Assembly (NCBI RefSeq): GCF_000759535.1
Contig: NZ_CP009455.1
Coordinates: 558,001-622,000, forward strand
Source: Pseudomonas cremoricolorata
GTDB lineage: Bacteria; Pseudomonadota; Gammaproteobacteria; Pseudomonadales; Pseudomonadaceae
DNA length: 64,000 nucleotides
Reading direction: 5' to 3'
Below are positions 26,619 to 39,051 of this stretch, one piece after another. The position numbers and the translations under genes are program-made. The notes under the pieces were generated by a model. The model was not told the origin of the DNA, made no database searches, and saw nothing but the letters and a program-made list of their open reading frames with translations. Numbering within the stretch: position 1 is the stretch's first letter; every line of letters starts with the position of its first letter.

Positions 26619-28292
26619 ATGCTGGTGCATCTGTCCATTCGCAACTACGCCATCGTCGAACACCTCGATCTCGAGTTGGCGCGCGGCATGTCGGTGATCA
26701 CCGGCGAAACCGGCGCGGGCAAGTCGATCATGCTTGATGCCCTCGGGCTGGCCCTGGGTGACCGTACCGACAACGGCGTGGTCAGGCCGGGCGCCGACAA
26801 GGCCGACATCCTCGCCACCTTCGACCTGGTCGACATTCCGGAAGCCGCAGCGTGGCTCGCCGACCGCGACCTCGATCACGACGGCCCGTGCATTCTGCGC
26901 CGAGTCATCACCGCCGAAGGGCGTAGCCGTGGCTACATCAATGGCACGCCCTGCCCGTTGGCCGATCTCAAGGCCTTGGGCGAGCTGCTCATCGACATTC
27001 ACAGCCAGCACGAGCACCAGTCGCTGCTCAAGGCCGATACCCATCGTCGCCTGCTCGACGAATACGCCGGCGCCATCGACCTTGCCCGACAAGTACAACT
27101 GGCCGCCCAGCGCTGGCGCCAGACCCGCCAGGAACTCGAGCGCCTGTCCAACTCCGGTGACGAGCAGCGCGCCCGTCAGCAATTGCTCAGCTATCAGCTC
27201 GAAGAACTCGACAACCTTGGCCTGGGTGAAAATGAGCTCGAACAGATCGAGCAGGAACACAAGAACCTGACCAACGCCGAAGCGCTGTTCGGCATCTGCC
27301 GCCAGGTCATCGACCAATGCAGCGAGAGCGACTCGGGCAACGTGCTCAGCGCCCTCACCAGCAGCCTCAATCGCCTGGGCGCGGTGTCCAACACGCCGCG
27401 CGCGCTGGGCGAAGCGGTCAACCTGCTGTCGAGCGCACAAATCCAGATCGAAGAAGCGGTGGGCGAACTCAACCGCTTCCTCGACAACTTCGATGCCGAC
27501 CCGGCGCGTTTGCAGTCGCTGGAAGAGCGGCTCGACACCATCTATACCCTCGCCCGCAAGCATCGCGTCCACCCCACCGAACTGCCGCACCTGCAACAGC
27601 GACTGCTGGAGGAACTTGAAGGGCTCAATGCCAGTGACGAATCCCTCGAGCGTCTGGGTGAAGAGCTCGCCGCCTTTGCCAAGCACTATCAGGAAAAGGC
27701 CAAGCAGCTGAGCGCGCTGCGCACCACTGCCGCCGTACAACTGGCCGGCGCGGTAGAGCAGGAGATTCAACGTCTGGGTATGCCCGGCGGGCGTTTTTGC
27801 ATCGAACTCACCCCCTTGGGCAGCAACGACCTGTCGCCCAACGGCCTGGAGCAGATTGAACTGCTGGTCAGCGCCAACCCCGGGCAACCGCTCAAGGCGC
27901 TGGCCAAAGTCGCCTCCGGAGGTGAGCTGTCGCGCATCAGCCTGGCGATTCAGGTCATCACTGCGCAAACCTCGCGCATCCCCACCCTGGTGTTCGACGA
28001 AGTGGATGTGGGCATCGGTGGGCCGACCGCTGAAATCGTCGGCCAGTTGCTACGCCGGCTTGGCGATCGTGGCCAGGTATTGACCGTAACGCACCTGCCG
28101 CAGGTGGCCGCACAGGGTCATCATCACCTGTTCGTGCATAAAGTACGCAACGACGACAGTACCCATACTGCCGTGGCCCACCTCGGTCGGCGTGAGCGCG
28201 TGGAAGAAGTGGCACGCATGCTCGGCGGCATCGACCTGACCAAGGAATCGCTCGCCCACGCGCGCAAGATGGTGGTTACCGGCAAGGCATGA
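26619..28292 (+). CDS. recN: DNA repair protein RecN
   Basis: SMC-like ATPase acting in double-strand break repair. The protein has 557 residues. Walker A GETGAGKS is at residues 29-36, long coiled-coil arms occupy about 150-370, and the C-terminal half has the ABC signature KVASGGELSRISLA and Walker B LVFDEVDVGIGG. It is divergent from grpE and convergent with fur. Confidence 0.97.
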   Translation: MLVHLSIRNYAIVEHLDLELARGMSVITGETGAGKSIMLDALGLALGDRTDNGVVRPGADKADILATFDLVDIPEAAAWLADRDLDHDGPCILRRVITAEGRSRGYINGTPCPLADLKALGELLIDIHSQHEHQSLLKADTHRRLLDEYAGAIDLARQVQLAAQRWRQTRQELERLSNSGDEQRARQQLLSYQLEELDNLGLGENELEQIEQEHKNLTNAEALFGICRQVIDQCSESDSGNVLSALTSSLNRLGAVSNTPRALGEAVNLLSSAQIQIEEAVGELNRFLDNFDADPARLQSLEERLDTIYTLARKHRVHPTELPHLQQRLLEELEGLNASDESLERLGEELAAFAKHYQEKAKQLSALRTTAAVQLAGAVEQEIQRLGMPGGRFCIELTPLGSNDLSPNGLEQIELLVSANPGQPLKALAKVASGGELSRISLAIQVITAQTSRIPTLVFDEVDVGIGGPTAEIVGQLLRRLGDRGQVLTVTHLPQVAAQGHHHLFVHKVRNDDSTHTAVAHLGRRERVEEVARMLGGIDLTKESLAHARKMVVTGKA

Positions 28293-28317
28293 GGATGTAT
28301 CGATAAACGGCTGAAAC

Positions 28318-28348
28318 AAAAACGGCGACCATCGAGGTCGCCGTTTTT
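28318..28348. terminator. bidirectional terminator between recN and fur
   Basis: Perfect 13-bp stem (28318-28330 with 28336-28348), AAAAACGGCGACC / GGTCGCCGTTTTT, with a five-base loop. A-tract and T-tract on both sides let it serve both convergent genes. Confidence 0.9.
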
Positions 28349-28367
28349 GCAGGTAACGATTATTTCG

Positions 28368-28772
28368 TTACTTCTTCTTACGTACGTACAGGACCAGATT
28401 GTGGTCCACCAATTCGTAGCCATGCTCGGCCACGATCTCGCGTTGACGACGCTCGATTTCAGCATCCATGAACTCGATGACTTCGCTGGTTTCCACGTTG
28501 ACCATGTGGTCGTGGTGGCCACCGTCAGCCAGCTCGAATACCGCATGACCGCCGTCGAAGTTGTGGCGAACCACCAGACCCGCCGCTTCGAACTGGGTCA
28601 GTACGCGATACACGGTTGCCAGACCGACATCCTCGCCAGCCTCCATCAGTGCCTTGTAAACGTCTTCAGCACTCATGTGACGCTGCTCGGCGGAGTCGAG
28701 CATTTGAAGAATCTTCACTCGAGGTAGAGTCACCTTGAGACCGGCTTTGCGCAATTCGCTATTTTCAACCAT
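28368..28772 (-). CDS. fur: ferric uptake regulator Fur
   Basis: Iron-responsive repressor. The protein has 134 residues, starting MVENSELRKAGLKVTLPR. It has an N-terminal winged helix (LATVYRVLTQFEAAGLV recognition region near 50-70) and a C-terminal dimer domain with the metal ligands in GGHHDHMV and EIERRQREI. The length equals that of P. aeruginosa Fur. The longer open frame upstream runs into the bamE promoter region and is not conserved. Divergent from bamE/omlA, as known in P. aeruginosa. Confidence 0.97.
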   Translation of the reverse strand: MVENSELRKAGLKVTLPRVKILQMLDSAEQRHMSAEDVYKALMEAGEDVGLATVYRVLTQFEAAGLVVRHNFDGGHAVFELADGGHHDHMVNVETSEVIEFMDAEIERRQREIVAEHGYELVDHNLVLYVRKKK

Positions 28773-28869
28773 GGTCAGCTTTCTCGCCGATGCTGCTTCG
28801 CAGCTTCTCTTAATACGGGTATGATCGGGGTTTACGTTGTCCAGCCAAGATAGTGGAAGTCGCCCACCG

Positions 28870-29403
28870 ATGCAAAACACCAAGCTCTTGCTAACCAGCC
28901 TCACCCTCGTGGGACTGCTCGCACTCGCCGGTTGCTCGTTTCCCGGGGTTTACAAAATCGACATCCAGCAGGGCAATGTCGTCACGCAGGACATGATAGA
29001 CCAATTGCGTCCGGGAATGACCCGACGGCAAGTGCGGTTTATCATGGGCAATCCCCTGCTCCAGGACACCTTCAATACCAATCGCTGGGATTACCTCTAC
29101 AGCCTTCAGCCTGGCGGCGGTAAGCGTCAGCAGGAGCGCATGAGCATCTTCTTCAACGAAAGCGATCAGCTCGTCAGCCTGTCGGGCGACTTCATGCCTG
29201 GCGTGAGCCGCGACCAGGAAATCCTTGGCGGCGGCAGCGAAACCAGCGTCAGCCCAGGCACCGAGCAGACGCCATCCACGCCTGATGTACAGGAACGGCC
29301 GGCCAAACCAGGCTCTGTGGAAGAGTCGATCCAGCGCGAAATCGACGATGTCGAAACCACGCCGGTGCCGACTCCGGCGCCGCTGGAAACAGCGCCGCAG
29401 TAA
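28870..29403 (+). CDS. bamE: outer membrane assembly lipoprotein BamE/OmlA
   Basis: Lipoprotein of the BAM complex that inserts outer-membrane proteins. The protein has 177 residues, with a lipoprotein signal ending LLALAGC (Cys near 21). The BamE fold motifs are [31 protein letters not shown] and [12 protein letters not shown]. The C-terminal third is Pro/Thr/Glu-rich and likely disordered, longer than E. coli BamE. Start at MQNTKLLL. Confidence 0.94.
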   Translation: MQNTKLLLTSLTLVGLLALAGCSFPGVYKIDIQQGNVVTQDMIDQLRPGMTRRQVRFIMGNPLLQDTFNTNRWDYLYSLQPGGGKRQQERMSIFFNESDQLVSLSGDFMPGVSRDQEILGGGSETSVSPGTEQTPSTPDVQERPAKPGSVEESIQREIDDVETTPVPTPAPLETAPQ

Positions 29404-29408
29404 GCAGA

Positions 29409-29436
29409 AAAAAACCGCTCCTTGAGCGGTTTTTTT
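29409..29436. terminator. bidirectional terminator after bamE
   Basis: Stem AACCGCTC / GAGCGGTT (29413-29420 with 29424-29431), three-base loop, T run on both strands. It separates convergent bamE and ratA. Confidence 0.9.
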
Positions 29437-29476
29437 TCGTCTCGACGCTGAGCGATGCGCTATCGCTCAAGCCTGC

Positions 29477-29920
29477 TCAATTGCTTGCGCCATGCAGTTG
29501 CTTGGCCCGCTGGCAAAACGCATCGACCAGGGTGTTGGCAGCCTGGTTGAACAGCGGCCCCAGGGTGGCGCGAATGATCGGCCCGGCGTAATCGAACGAC
29601 AGATCGAGGCTGATCTTGCAGGCTTTCTCGCCCAGCGCCTTGAACACCCATACACCATGCAGCTGGGTGAACGGCCCTTCTTCCAGGTTCATTTCAATGG
29701 ACTGCCCCGGCACCAGCACATTGCGCGTCACGAAGTGCTGGCTGACGCCACCCTTGGCCACCTCCAGCTTGGCGCGCATATGGGTTTCGCTGGCTTCGAG
29801 CACGGTCGAAGCCGAACACCAGGGCAGGAAATCAGGGTAACTGGCGACATCGTTGACCAGATCGTAGAGCGCCTGGGCAGGGTATGGCAGCAGGGCGGAG
29901 CGTTGAATATGGGTAGTCAT
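29477..29920 (-). CDS. ratA: RatA/SRPBCC family protein (type II toxin-antitoxin-like)
   Basis: A 147-residue START-like protein related to E. coli RatA, which inhibits 70S formation, and to yeast Coq10, which handles ubiquinone. The actual role is not settled. Family segments are IQRSALLPYPAQALYDLV, VASYPDFLPWCSAS and LEEGPFTQLHGVWVFKAL. Start at MTTHIQRS. It is divergent from smpB, as expected. The usual downstream partner rnfH is not present before the terminator. Confidence 0.9.
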   Translation of the reverse strand: MTTHIQRSALLPYPAQALYDLVNDVASYPDFLPWCSASTVLEASETHMRAKLEVAKGGVSQHFVTRNVLVPGQSIEMNLEEGPFTQLHGVWVFKALGEKACKISLDLSFDYAGPIIRATLGPLFNQAANTLVDAFCQRAKQLHGASN

Positions 29921-30083
29921 CCAGGCGTCACTTCCAAGGCTGGGCGGCGGCACTTCGCAGCATGCCGATAACGGGTTCTGCACAGAGAACAGTGCCTGCA
30001 TTGTCCGGTATTCATTGCAGTGGCTCAAGCACACCGAAATCCCGTAGCCGACCGCGCAATGACTTGCCTATAATGCCGCCCCT

Positions 30084-30566
30084 ATGGCTAAACAAAAGAA
30101 ACATCCGACCGGGACCATCGCGCAGAACAAGAAAGCGCGTCACGACTACTTCATCGAACACAAATTCGAGGCCGGACTGGTCCTGTCCGGTTGGGAAGTA
30201 AAGAGCCTGCGGGCCGGCAAGGCGCATCTGGTAGACAGCTACGTGCTGCTCAAGGATGGCGAAGCCTGGCTGTTCGGCAGCCACATCACCCCGCTGACCA
30301 CCGCCAGCACCCACGTCATCGCCGACCCGATGCGCACCCGCAAGCTGCTGCTCAACAAGCGCGAACTCGAGCGCCTTGAAGCTGCCGTGGCGCAAAAGGG
30401 TTACACGTGTGTGGCCTTGGCGTTGTTCTGGAGCAAGCACCTGATCAAGTGCGAAATTGCTCTGGGCAAGGGCAAGAAGGAGTTCGACAAGCGCGACACC
30501 GTGCGCGAACGCGACTCCAACCGCGAACTGCAGCGTGCAGTGCGCAACAAGGGCAAGGAAGACTAA
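30084..30566 (+). CDS. smpB: SsrA-binding protein SmpB
   Basis: Binds tmRNA and brings it to stalled ribosomes. The protein has 160 residues, with the OB-fold core ([26 protein letters not shown]) and a basic C-terminal tail that enters the mRNA channel. Its partner RNA, ssrA, lies about 7 kb downstream in the window. Confidence 0.97.
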   Translation: MAKQKKHPTGTIAQNKKARHDYFIEHKFEAGLVLSGWEVKSLRAGKAHLVDSYVLLKDGEAWLFGSHITPLTTASTHVIADPMRTRKLLLNKRELERLEAAVAQKGYTCVALALFWSKHLIKCEIALGKGKKEFDKRDTVRERDSNRELQRAVRNKGKED

Positions 30567-30632
30567 AGGTCAGCCTGAACAGCCTGCCGCGACCCGGCGG
30601 GCTTGCCTGCTACTCAACCCCCTCCCCTCACT

Positions 30633-31400
30633 TCAACGCCCGTTGCGCCGCTCGGCCCGCGCCACGCGCTGCGCCTCCTGCTGGGCCTCGGCCAGCACTT
30701 CCTGCACATACAGAATGTGCCGACTCGACACCTCCCGCGCCTCATCCGCTCGCCCGTCCATGATCGCCTGATACAACTCACGGTGCTGACCGATCAGCAT
30801 GTCGCGGGTTTCTGTGCGCTGCTGATACATGCCGCCGATGTTGGTCACCACGTTGCGCTTGAGCAGGTCAAACAAGCCGCGAATGGTGTGCAGCAACACC
30901 GCGTTGTGGCTGGCTTCGGCAATCGCCAGATGGAAGCGCGCATCGGCGGCGCCCTCCTCGGCGCGGCTGACCTCATCGACACGGGTGTAGCAATCCTGCA
31001 AGGTGGCGAAGGCAGCGGTGAGGCGTTCGCGATCAGGCTCGGTGGCCCGCTGCGCAGCGTAATAGGCACATGACGCCTCCAGGGTGTGGCGAAACTCCAG
31101 CAAATCGCGCTGGGCATCACCGTTGCGTTCGAGCAGTTGCAACAGCGGGTCACTGAAGGTCGAGCCCAGCGATTCGGCGACGTAGTTACCGCCGCCCTGA
31201 CGGCTGATCAACAGCCCCCGCGCCACCAGTTTCTGAATCGCCTCGCGCAACGACGGACGCGACACCCCAAACTGCTCGGCCAGGGCCCGCTCGGCCGGCA
31301 AACGCTGCCCTGCACTGAGCGTGCCCTCGAGAATCATTCCCTCCAGACGCTCGACGATATCGTCGGACAGGCGCCGTTGGCGGACCTGATCAAAAACCAT
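30633..31400 (-). CDS. lldR: FadR/GntR-family lactate regulator LldR
   Basis: A 255-residue repressor: N-terminal winged helix (RLPAERALAEQFGVSRPSLREA, about 34-55) and C-terminal FCD ligand domain with the usual Asp/His metal ligands (DARFHLAIAEASHN, later QHRELYQAI). Divergent from lldP, with its likely operator between them, so it should repress the lactate genes in the absence of lactate. I chose the ATG at 31400, preceded by GGAG. The frame runs further upstream without conserved sequence. Confidence 0.93.
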   Translation of the reverse strand: MVFDQVRQRRLSDDIVERLEGMILEGTLSAGQRLPAERALAEQFGVSRPSLREAIQKLVARGLLISRQGGGNYVAESLGSTFSDPLLQLLERNGDAQRDLLEFRHTLEASCAYYAAQRATEPDRERLTAAFATLQDCYTRVDEVSRAEEGAADARFHLAIAEASHNAVLLHTIRGLFDLLKRNVVTNIGGMYQQRTETRDMLIGQHRELYQAIMDGRADEAREVSSRHILYVQEVLAEAQQEAQRVARAERRNGR

Positions 31401-31594
31401 CACATGCTCTCCACAGACTCCGGGCTGATCCCGAAGCGCTCTATTCTCGCCGATCCGGCGGCTGACCACACTCGGCAGATGAGGAAATTCTGCCCCTTGC
31501 AGTACGCCGTTCATCGCCATGCGACCAAAGTTGGCGGCGAGACAAATTGACACACCCACAAGGAGGCTTTTAACCTAGCGACCAGCCATTGTAA

Positions 31595-31611
31595 ATTGGT
31601 ATTACCAATTA
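31595..31611. promoter_or_regulatory. LldR operator
   Basis: Perfect palindrome AATTGGTATTACCAATT. It fits the FadR-subfamily consensus TNGTNNNACNA reported for E. coli LldR. It lies 44 bases upstream of lldP in the lldR-lldP divergent region. Confidence 0.85.
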
Positions 31612-31654
31612 CCCAATGCCATTGCTGACCAACAACAATTAGGGGTTTCCCCAT

Positions 31655-33325
31655 ATGCAAACTTGGCAACAAATCTACGCCCCACTGGGCAGTCTCGGCC
31701 TGTCTGCCCTGGCCGCTGTCGTTCCGATCATCTTCTTCTTCCTGGCGTTGGCGGTGTTCCGCCTCAAAGGGCACGTGGCCGGTAGCATCACCCTCGGCCT
31801 GTCGATCCTGGTTGCCATCTTTGCCTTCAACATGCCTGCCGACATGGCCTTCGCCGCGGCCGGCTACGGTTTCCTGTACGGCCTGTGGCCGATTGCCTGG
31901 ATCATCGTCGCGGCGGTGTTCCTTTACAAACTCACGGTCAAGAGCGGCCAGTTCGAGGTCATCCGCAGCTCGGTGTTGTCGATCACCGACGACCAGCGCC
32001 TGCAAGTGCTGCTGATCGGCTTCTGCTTCGGTGCATTCCTCGAAGGCGCCGCCGGTTTCGGCGCACCGGTGGCGATCACCGCCGCCCTGCTGGTCGGCCT
32101 GGGCTTCAACCCGCTGTACGCTGCCGGCCTGTGCCTGATCGCCAACACCGCGCCGGTGGCGTTCGGCGCCTTGGGCATTCCGATCATCGTCGCCGGCCAG
32201 GTGACCGGCATCGACGCCTTCCACATCGGCGCCATGACTGGCCGCCAGCTGCCGTTGCTGTCGCTGTTCGTGCCGTTCTGGCTGGTGTTCATGATGGACG
32301 GCGTTCGCGGCGTGAAAGAAACCTGGCCCGCCGCCCTGGTGGCCGGCCTGAGCTTCGCCGTGACTCAGTACTTCACCTCCAACTTCATCGGTCCGGAACT
32401 GCCGGACATCACCTCGGCCCTGGCCAGCCTGATTGCCCTGACCCTGTTCCTCAAGGTCTGGCAGCCCAAGCGCTCGATGACCCAGGCCCAGGGCAGCAGC
32501 GCCGCCGCGGTGCTCAGCGTCGGTGGCAGCCAACCTACGCCGTACAGCTTCGGGGCAATCTTCAAAGCTTGGTCGCCGTTCCTGATCCTCACCGTGCTGG
32601 TGACCCTCTGGACCCTCAAGCCCTTCAAGGCGGCCTTCGCGCCGGGCGGGGCGATGTACAACTTCGTCTTCAACTTCGCCATCCCGCACCTCGATCAGTT
32701 GGTGATCAAGACCGCGCCGATCGTCACCACTGCCACGGCCATGCCGGCAGTGTTCAAGTTCGACCCGATCTCGGCCACCGGTACGGCGATCTTCATTTCC
32801 GCGCTGCTGTCGATGTGGGTACTCAAGGTCAATGTAAAAACTGGTCTGACCACTTTGAAAGAGACCCTGTGGGAGCTGCGCTGGCCGATTCTGTCGATCG
32901 GCATGGTGCTGGCCTTCGCCTTCGTCACCAACTACTCCGGCATGTCGTCGACCATGGCCCTGGTCCTGGCCGGCACCGGCGCAGCGTTCCCGTTCTTCTC
33001 GCCGTTCCTCGGCTGGCTGGGCGTGTTCCTGACCGGCTCCGATACCTCGTCCAACGCCCTGTTCAGCTCGCTGCAGGCCACCACCGCGCACCAGATCGGC
33101 GTCAGCGATACCCTGCTGGTGGCGGCCAACACCAGCGGCGGCGTGACCGGCAAGATGATTTCGCCGCAGTCGATCGCCGTCGCCTGCGCCGCCACCGGCC
33201 TGGTCGGCAAGGAATCGGACCTGTTCCGCTTCACCGTCAAGCACAGCCTGTTCTTCGCCACCATCGTTGGCCTGATCACTCTGGTTCAGGCCTATTGGCT
33301 GACCGGCATGCTGGTCCAACACTAA
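31655..33325 (+). CDS. lldP: L-lactate permease
   Basis: A 556-residue inner-membrane transporter for lactate and probably glycolate, with about 12-14 hydrophobic segments across its length. Family hallmarks include [30 protein letters not shown] and [17 protein letters not shown]. First gene of lldP-lldD-dld, controlled by LldR. A strong GC hairpin follows it before lldD. Confidence 0.96.
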   Translation: MQTWQQIYAPLGSLGLSALAAVVPIIFFFLALAVFRLKGHVAGSITLGLSILVAIFAFNMPADMAFAAAGYGFLYGLWPIAWIIVAAVFLYKLTVKSGQFEVIRSSVLSITDDQRLQVLLIGFCFGAFLEGAAGFGAPVAITAALLVGLGFNPLYAAGLCLIANTAPVAFGALGIPIIVAGQVTGIDAFHIGAMTGRQLPLLSLFVPFWLVFMMDGVRGVKETWPAALVAGLSFAVTQYFTSNFIGPELPDITSALASLIALTLFLKVWQPKRSMTQAQGSSAAAVLSVGGSQPTPYSFGAIFKAWSPFLILTVLVTLWTLKPFKAAFAPGGAMYNFVFNFAIPHLDQLVIKTAPIVTTATAMPAVFKFDPISATGTAIFISALLSMWVLKVNVKTGLTTLKETLWELRWPILSIGMVLAFAFVTNYSGMSSTMALVLAGTGAAFPFFSPFLGWLGVFLTGSDTSSNALFSSLQATTAHQIGVSDTLLVAANTSGGVTGKMISPQSIAVACAATGLVGKESDLFRFTVKHSLFFATIVGLITLVQAYWLTGMLVQH

Positions 33326-33332
33326 AGTGAAA

Positions 33333-33364
33333 GGGACCGGGCGCTCGCCAGCGCCCGGTGTCCC
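33333..33364 (+). promoter_or_regulatory. intercistronic hairpin between lldP and lldD
   Basis: Stem CCGGGCGCT / AGCGCCCGG (33337-33345 with 33350-33358), with outer GGGA / TCCC pairs. No T run follows, so it more likely protects the upstream mRNA or tunes expression than ends transcription. Confidence 0.5.
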
Positions 33365-33387
33365 GGCCACCCACGCTGCGAGAAACC

Positions 33388-34533
33388 ATGATCATTTCCG
33401 CCTCCACCGACTACCGCGCCGCGGCCCAGCGCAAGCTGCCGCCCTTCCTCTTCCACTACGCCGACGGCGGTGCGTACGCCGAGTACACCCTGCGCCACAA
33501 CGTCGAAGACCTGGCCAGCATCGCCCTGCGTCAGCGCGTGCTGAAGAACATGTCCGAGCTGAACCTTGAAACCCAACTGTTCGGCGAAACCCTCAGCATG
33601 CCCGTGGCCCTGGCCCCGGTCGGCCTGACCGGCATGTATGCCCGCCGCGGTGAAGTGCAGGCCGCGCGCGCTGCGGCAGCGCACGGCATTCCGTTCACGA
33701 TGTCGACAGTGTCGGTGTGCCCCATCGAAGAGGTGGCCCCGGCCATCAATCGGCCCATGTGGTTCCAGCTCTACGTGCTCAAGGACCGCGGCTTCATGCG
33801 CAACGCCCTCGAGCGGGCCAAGGCCGCCGGGGTCAAGACCCTGGTGTTCACCGTCGACATGCCAGTGCCCGGCGCCCGCTACCGCGACGCCCACTCAGGC
33901 ATGAGCGGCAGCAACGGCCCGCTGCGGCGCATGCTGCAAGCCATGACCCACCCACAATGGGCGTGGGACGTCGGCGTCATGGGCCGCCCGCATGATCTGG
34001 GCAATATTTCCACCTACCGCGGCAATCCCACCGGCCTTGCCGACTACATCGGCTGGCTGGGCAACAACTTCGACCCGTCGATCTCGTGGAAAGACCTGGA
34101 ATGGATTCGCGACTTCTGGGACGGCCCGATGATCATCAAGGGCATTCTCGACCCGGATGATGCCCGCGATGCGGTCAAGTTCGGCGCCGATGGCATCGTC
34201 GTCTCCAACCACGGCGGCCGCCAGCTCGATGGCGTGCTGTCCAGCGCCCGCGCCCTGCCGGCGATTGCCGATGCAGTCAAAGGCGAGCTGAAGATTCTGG
34301 CAGATTCGGGGATTCGCAGTGGCCTGGACGTGGTGCGCATGATCGCCCTCGGCGCCGACAGCGTGCTGATCGGCCGCGCCTTCCTTTATGCACTGGCCAC
34401 CCACGGCGAAGCCGGCGTCGCCAACCTGCTGCAACTGTTCGAAAAAGAAATGCGTGTGGCGATGGTGCTGACCGGCGCCAAGTCGGTCAGCGAGATCACC
34501 CGCCACTCGCTGGTGCGCGAACTCGGCGCCTGA
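33388..34533 (+). CDS. lldD: FMN-dependent L-lactate dehydrogenase (quinone)
   Basis: Oxidises L-lactate to pyruvate and passes electrons to quinone at the membrane. The protein has 381 residues, with the TIM-barrel FMN fold: [11 protein letters not shown]-type start of the barrel ([15 protein letters not shown]), [15 protein letters not shown], and the active site [10 protein letters not shown] with the base His near 274. Start at [13 protein letters not shown]. Second gene of the lactate operon. Confidence 0.96.
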   Translation: MIISASTDYRAAAQRKLPPFLFHYADGGAYAEYTLRHNVEDLASIALRQRVLKNMSELNLETQLFGETLSMPVALAPVGLTGMYARRGEVQAARAAAAHGIPFTMSTVSVCPIEEVAPAINRPMWFQLYVLKDRGFMRNALERAKAAGVKTLVFTVDMPVPGARYRDAHSGMSGSNGPLRRMLQAMTHPQWAWDVGVMGRPHDLGNISTYRGNPTGLADYIGWLGNNFDPSISWKDLEWIRDFWDGPMIIKGILDPDDARDAVKFGADGIVVSNHGGRQLDGVLSSARALPAIADAVKGELKILADSGIRSGLDVVRMIALGADSVLIGRAFLYALATHGEAGVANLLQLFEKEMRVAMVLTGAKSVSEITRHSLVRELGA

Positions 34534-34606
34534 GGCGCCCGCCTGTTTACTGCCTGATTGTCGGGACATGCAGCGCGTCAGACGCTGCAGCCCGCAAGGA
34601 GACTGC

Positions 34607-37420
<2,814 letters not shown>

Positions 37421-37517
37421 TCGCCATACAAAGGCCAGCATGCGGATGGAACCGCCGCCAATACGGCGCAGTCCATCCCATAGGCCCACCTTCCAGAGGC
37501 CGGAAAAGGAGATATCC

Positions 37518-37799
37518 ATGAAAGGTACTGCGCTCTCAGCCCTGTTCGCGGCGGCCACACTGCTGGCCTCTCCGGTGTTCGCTGCCGACGACCTCTGCGC
37601 CCTCAACCTGCAGAAGATCGACGACAACATGGCCACCCTCAACGCAACCTCCGAAGGGCTGGAGAAATCCCTCGACGAGCACGTAGCCGACGCCAAGGCC
37701 GCCCAGGCCAAGGGCGACAACACCAAGTGCATCGAGATCACCAGCAAGGTACTGCTGCGCCTGGACAAAACCGACAAAGGCACAAGCAGCGGCTCGTAA
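37518..37799 (+). CDS. small exported protein of unknown function
   Basis: A 93-residue product with a typical signal peptide (MKGTALSALFAAATLLASPVFA, cut near residue 22). The mature part is small, mostly helical and charged, with two cysteines (DDLCALNL and NTKCIEI) that could form a disulfide in the periplasm. An AAAAGGAG box precedes the ATG. Similar small proteins precede ssrA in other pseudomonads. I do not recognise a function. Confidence 0.8.
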   Translation: MKGTALSALFAAATLLASPVFAADDLCALNLQKIDDNMATLNATSEGLEKSLDEHVADAKAAQAKGDNTKCIEITSKVLLRLDKTDKGTSSGS

Positions 37800-37827
37800 G
37801 CCCGACTCGCGGGCGACGCGCCGGAAA

Positions 37828-37857
37828 TTCGACGCCGCCCGCATAAAGGCGTATAGT
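37828..37857 (+). promoter_or_regulatory. probable ssrA promoter
   Basis: TATAGT (37852-37857) preceded after 18 bases by TTCGAC, a fair sigma-70 pair, about 45 bases before the mature tmRNA. The 5' leader would be removed by RNase P. Confidence 0.45.
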
Positions 37858-37900
37858 CCACCCCACGTGCCGAAAGGTACGGTCAGCTAGAGCTGAGTGA

Positions 37901-38292
37901 GGGGCCGATTAGGATTCGACGCCGGTAGCGAAACTCTAGGTGCATGCCGAGTTGGTAACAGAACTCGTAAATCCACTGTTGCAACTTTCTATAGTTGCCA
38001 ATGACGAAAACTACGAGGGTTACGCTCTCGCTGCGTAAGCAGCTGAGCCCGCTCTCCTGGTAGCTTCGGCTCCAGCAATCACCAGGGGATGCCTGTAAAC
38101 CCGAAGTGATTGTCATACAGAACAGGATCGTCGTGTAGCACGTTGGGGGCAAAGCGACTAAAACTTACCCAACTCGTCCAAAGCACCCTGCCACTCGGGC
38201 GGCTGCGGATTAACTCAGTTGAGATGGCTAAGCATGTAGTACCGACAGCGGAGTACTGGCGGACGGGGGTTCAAATCCCCCCGGCTCCACCA
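37901..38292 (+). ncRNA. ssrA: transfer-messenger RNA (tmRNA)
   Basis: Rescues stalled ribosomes and tags the peptide for proteolysis, with SmpB. The 5' end GGGGCCGATTAGGATTCGACG and the 3' end GGTTCAAATC...CGGCTCCACCA form the alanine-tRNA-like domain. The tag frame at 37997-38038 reads ANDENYEGYALAA and then TAA. Length is 392 bases with encoded CCA. Its 3' end is a common integration site for genomic islands, and the accessory DNA here begins just downstream. Confidence 0.95.
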
Positions 38293-38300
38293 CATTCCAT

Positions 38301-38330
38301 GAAAAAGACGCCCTAGGGCGTCTTTTTTTT
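38301..38330 (+). terminator. ssrA terminator
   Basis: Self-complementary AAAAGACGCCCTAGGGCGTCTTTT centred near 38314, followed by a long T run, nine bases after the tmRNA 3' end. Confidence 0.9.
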
Positions 38331-38472
38331 GCCTGCGCTTCCGCCACGAACGCGTGCGGCAATAAGCGCAAAGAATCAGATTTAAGCCCTTTCCTGTAGG
38401 CAATTTCCCAAAGATACTGCCGCGGCGTGTTTCCCGTTGCGGTCAGATTTCCACGGTCTTAGTCTCGGCGGG

Positions 38473-38620
38473 CCGTTGCTCATCAACGGCATGACTTTGA
38501 CAGGTCGCAACGGAAAACAACACGCAGCACGCCCTTATGGCGGCTGTACGTGCGGGCACGCTTGCGTGCGCCGGAACTTGTTGTTTCCACCGGTCTGTCA
38601 ACCCGCGTACAGCTGCCACC
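38473..38620 (+). promoter_or_regulatory. structured leader of the DUF6124 gene
   Basis: Several inverted repeats precede the small gene at 38666: CCGTTG / CAACGG (38473-38478 with 38484-38489), a 38539-38556 arm (GGCGGCTGTACGTGCGGG) that pairs imperfectly with 38602-38620, and an inner GCACG-CTTG-CGTGC hairpin (38556-38569). I believe similar sequences stand before other small Pseudomonas genes of this type, but I cannot verify it here. It may be a cis-acting RNA. Confidence 0.5.
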
Positions 38621-38665
38621 CTTTGTTTGACAGCAGATGGTGGCGGCCTCGAAGAGGAAGCAACC

Positions 38666-38908
38666 ATGTTGAAGATCGTCCCTGATCCGCCTCCCGAACT
38701 CCAATCCCTCGAAGACACGCTCATGCATGCCACGGACTACGCGCTCTGCGCAGAGGCCGTAGCCCAGCAGGCGCTGCAAATGGAGCCGAGATCACCGTCC
38801 GGTTTGTTGATCGCCGCGGCAATCCACGAAATCGAAGCGCTGAGAAAGCTGCTCGAGTCGGCGCTGGCCCGGGTGCAGATGCCCGTCGACTCACCCATGC
38901 AACGGTAA
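38666..38908 (+). CDS. DUF6124 family protein
   Basis: An 80-residue protein of a small Pseudomonas-specific family. It is largely helical (DYALCAEAVAQQALQ, IAAAIHEIEALRKLLESAL). The N-terminal MLKIVPDPPPE is the usual family opening. The ATG follows GAAGAGGAAG. Function is unknown. It lies downstream of a structured leader and beside a DUF3077 gene, a common pairing. Confidence 0.75.
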   Translation: MLKIVPDPPPELQSLEDTLMHATDYALCAEAVAQQALQMEPRSPSGLLIAAAIHEIEALRKLLESALARVQMPVDSPMQR

Positions 38909-39051
38909 CCGGCGCCACCACAATCCCGATCTGGGCTTATCAAAGCCGCAACTCCCGCACGGGCCGTTGACCTGCATTGAAAGTGCCGCTGGAACGGTCC
39001 AGCCAGACCCTTCCAGCGAACAGCGCAACCAGGGCATAGGAAAATCCAACA

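Noticed and set aside
26562-27968. Open frame opposite recN
   Set aside because: No motifs; recN has Walker A and B and the ABC signature on the other strand.
31511-33370. Open frame opposite lldP
   Set aside because: Gln/Arg/His-rich antisense frame; lldP has clear membrane segments and permease motifs.
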